NCBI GenBank assembly: GCA_002344355.1
Contig: DDTN01000037.1
Location: 1-36,146, forward strand
Reading direction: 5' to 3'
DNA length: 36,146 nucleotides
Source: Proteobacteria bacterium UBA2363
GTDB lineage: Bacteria; Pseudomonadota; Gammaproteobacteria; Xanthomonadales; UBA2363
Shown: piece by piece, positions 36,048-36,146 of the stretch
How positions within the stretch are numbered: the stretch's first letter is position 1
How the letters are laid out: each line of letters opens with the position of its first letter
The notes under the pieces: model-generated
The model's database searches: none
Told to the model about the DNA's origin: nothing
Seen by the model: the letters and a program-made list of their open reading frames with translations, nothing else
Made by a program: the position numbers and the translations under genes

Positions 36048-36146
36048 CCGCGGTTGCGCTCCGGCTGAGGCCTGGCCCGTGCATTCCCGGCGAGATCAGG
36101 ATGATCGGGCCTGGAATGACTGCGACCGGGTGATGTCGCCGGCTGC
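36048..36146 (+). ncRNA. Unidentified RNA with CsrA-type hairpin (leader or small RNA, runs off the window)
   Basis: Downstream of the promoter at 36012-36041, bases 36082-36118 fold into a long imperfect hairpin: CATTCC/GGAATG, one mismatch, GGC/GCC, a small internal loop, then GATC/GATC closing on AGGAT (36098-36102). The tip reads CAGGATG, identical to the repeat found in loops of the CsrA-sequestering RNA CsrB. It does not read as a tRNA. It could be a small RNA acting on CsrA or the 5' leader of the next gene; the sequence ends too soon to tell. Confidence 0.4.

Noticed and set aside
36048..36146. tRNA gene after csrA, expected from gene order in some relatives
   Set aside because: No acceptor stem, TTCGA-type T-loop or CCA end can be placed in the visible bases; a tRNA may lie beyond the window.

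Overview
The window is a gene-dense, very GC-rich stretch of chromosome from a gammaproteobacterium, most probably of the Lysobacterales (Xanthomonadales). Four things point there: the conserved run mutS - pncC - lexA - recA - recX - alaS - csrA; a LexA box of the Xanthomonas type (TGAGTAGTAATACTGCTAA) at lexA; the ahpC-ahpF-oxyR peroxide cluster; and an ECF sigma factor paired with a large TPR Ser/Thr kinase. No tRNA, rRNA, CRISPR array, transposase or phage gene was found.

Layout. 1-3.4 kb: 3' end of a TonB-dependent receptor (+), then a secreted agmatine/peptidyl-arginine deiminase-family protein followed by a sulfotransferase (both -). 3.4-8.9 kb: kbl (+), a repeat-rich intergenic region with eight 14-bp tandem repeats, a DUF2254 membrane protein (-), and a coupled pair of delta-9-type desaturase and FAD-dependent oxidoreductase (+). 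9.1-12.6 kb: peroxide defence, ahpC > ahpF > oxyR on the minus strand, with a recognisable OxyR operator overlapping the ahpC promoter. 12.6-15.1 kb: a small DUF962 protein, then three ATGA-overlapping genes for secreted proteins that share a four-cysteine spacing; these look like a paralogous family I cannot name. 15.1-19.7 kb: lipoprotein and acyl-CoA dehydrogenase (-), patatin-like lipase (-), divergent S4 RNA-binding protein (+). 20.0-23.5 kb: TPR Ser/Thr kinase and ECF sigma factor (-), with a 42-residue proline-rich peptide gene diverging from the kinase and ending base-to-base against mutS.

23.5-36.1 kb is the conserved DNA repair and housekeeping block: mutS (-), then pncC, a YfcC-family transporter (probably starting at CTG inside the pncC stop), lexA, recA and recX (+), a GT-C type membrane glycosyltransferase-like gene (-), alaS and csrA (+). 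LexA should repress its own promoter, whose -10 lies inside the SOS box and whose geometry predicts a leaderless mRNA. I see no second SOS box before recA, so recA and recX may depend on read-through from lexA. The csrA leader carries a hairpin with GGA in its loop. Just after csrA a good sigma-70 promoter drives RNA that folds into a hairpin presenting CAGGATG, the repeat motif of CsrA-sequestering RNAs, and that transcript runs off the window.

Strongest candidates for something undescribed are the four-cysteine secreted triplet, the CTG start of the transporter, the post-csrA transcript and the micropeptide next to the kinase. All function calls rest on reading motifs by eye; no database search was possible.
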